From contig OZ247499.1 of the NCBI GenBank assembly GCA_965233625.1, forward strand, positions 930,001 to 994,000: DNA of 64,000 nucleotides. Direction: 5' to 3'. The translations under genes were made by a program, and so were the position numbers. The stretch's first letter is position 1; each line of letters opens with the position of its first letter. The notes below the pieces were generated by a model. The model saw nothing but the letters and a program-made list of their open reading frames with translations. It was not told where the DNA came from and did not search any database. Source of the stretch: G965233625 sp965233625. Lineage in GTDB: Bacteria; Planctomycetota; Planctomycetia; Pirellulales; Pirellulaceae. Below, one piece after another: positions 63,447-64,000 of this stretch.

Positions 63447-64000
63447 CTACCCGTTCTGCGTGCCAGGTATTTTTCCGTGTACCGGGTGAAGCTTTTTAAT
63501 CTTGGTGATTGTCAGTTGTCCATTGCGGGCGCCGCCGCTACCTGTAATGCGCACAGGTTCGCCACAATGATACGCGAGATTGAAGCTGTGAAAATCACGG
63601 AAGCCAACTTCGATCCGCACCGGCTTGTTGTCTTTCACATCTACGTAAAAGATGCGGGCTTCATCCAGGTCTTCCGATAGCCGCAGCCGTCCTTGTACCT
63701 GGACCTCGCCGTTTTCGACCTTGGTCCAGCTTTCAAAGGGTCGCTCTGCATAAGGCGTGTACGCCGAATCATTAAGCCCTGGAAGCGGCGAATCTGAACC
63801 GCCAAACGATTCTATTCCGGCGCCAAACTTCTGCGCCAATGCCAGATGAAGCCGCCCAAGTTGCTGATTCTCTGCGTATCGCACATAGCGGCCCGTTTTC
63901 AGCATCCCGCGGCCCTGCCCAGCCAGCACGATTGGTACGCGTTTTACGGTGTGGTTGTCGCTGTGTCCCATTCCAGAACCGTACAGCACGATCGAGTTTT
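63447..64000 (-). CDS. DUF1552 protein, C-terminal part, with extra C-terminal domain
   Basis: The 5' end lies beyond base 64000; the frame is open to the window edge and the GTG at 63989 is internal. The visible part begins NSIVLYGSGMGHSDNHT and continues PIVLAGQGRGML, LHLALAQKFG and IESFGGSDSPLPGL, the standard end of DUF1552 proteins. About 95 residues follow beyond the usual end (FESWTKVENGEVQVQGRL..., IFYVDVKDNKPVRIEVGF, GEPVRITGSGGARNGQLTITKIKKLHP), which look like a small beta-barrel. Its cytochrome partner should lie upstream, off the window. Confidence 0.85.
   Translation of the reverse strand, partial: NSIVLYGSGMGHSDNHTVKRVPIVLAGQGRGMLKTGRYVRYAENQQLGRLHLALAQKFGAGIESFGGSDSPLPGLNDSAYTPYAERPFESWTKVENGEVQVQGRLRLSEDLDEARIFYVDVKDNKPVRIEVGFRDFHSFNLAYHCGEPVRITGSGGARNGQLTITKIKKLHPVHGKIPGTQNG

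Overview
The window reads as a stretch of a Planctomycetota chromosome (GC-rich, estimated by eye in the high fifties percent). The strongest markers are gene pairs almost confined to that phylum: a planctomycete cytochrome c protein with DUF1549/DUF1553 followed by a DUF1501 protein (12.7-17.3 kb), a DUF1587/1595/1592/1588/1585 cytochrome followed by a DUF1552 protein (21.6-25.6 kb), a DUF1598 protein (41.5-43.3 kb) and a second, partial DUF1552 protein at the right edge. A secreted sulfatase, an ECF sigma factor beside a membrane Ser/Thr kinase, and very large TPR-CHAT proteins fit the same group. I saw no rRNA, tRNA, CRISPR array, transposase or phage gene.

Layout. 0-12.4 kb: end of a DsrP/NrfD-type quinol-interacting membrane subunit, a secreted arylsulfatase, a sialidase-like Asp-box protein, an FG-GAP/UnbV-type secreted protein, an unusual DUF455 ferritin-like + ATP-grasp fusion, a Tat-exported lactonase-fold propeller and an M1 aminopeptidase with HEAT repeats. 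12.7-25.6 kb: two planctomycete cytochrome c/partner pairs flanking a complete TRAP transporter (DctP-Q-M) and a phytanoyl-CoA dioxygenase-like protein; this looks like small-organic-acid uptake and catabolism.

25.6-41.3 kb is the most interesting region. A 1932-residue TPR-CHAT caspase-fold protein is transcribed divergently from a run of same-strand genes: ECF sigma factor, transmembrane Ser/Thr kinase, secreted metacaspase-like protease, small very basic secreted protein, second secreted metacaspase-like protease, and secreted trypsin-fold protease with calcium-loop motifs. The kinase and both caspases end in what looks like the same DUF4384-type beta domain, which in the kinase should lie outside the cytoplasmic membrane, in the compartment where the caspases go. 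I infer a signalling and proteolysis module that works in the envelope.

41.5-57.9 kb: DUF1598 protein, an RNase Z-like hydrolase, a flavin monooxygenase, a MacB-type permease without its ATPase, an M3 oligopeptidase, a CtpA-type S41 protease, a cytochrome P450, an outer-membrane-barrel-like protein, an orphan RegA/PrrA-type response regulator, a DMT exporter and a secreted metallo-beta-lactamase-fold protein. 57.9-64 kb, minus strand: housekeeping genes rho, coaE and polA, with the partial DUF1552 gene immediately upstream of polA.

Several start codons were moved inward from the longest open frame where a signal peptide, a Shine-Dalgarno match or an overlapping terminator favoured it; these choices are stated entry by entry. 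All family calls are from motif reading by eye, not from database searches.
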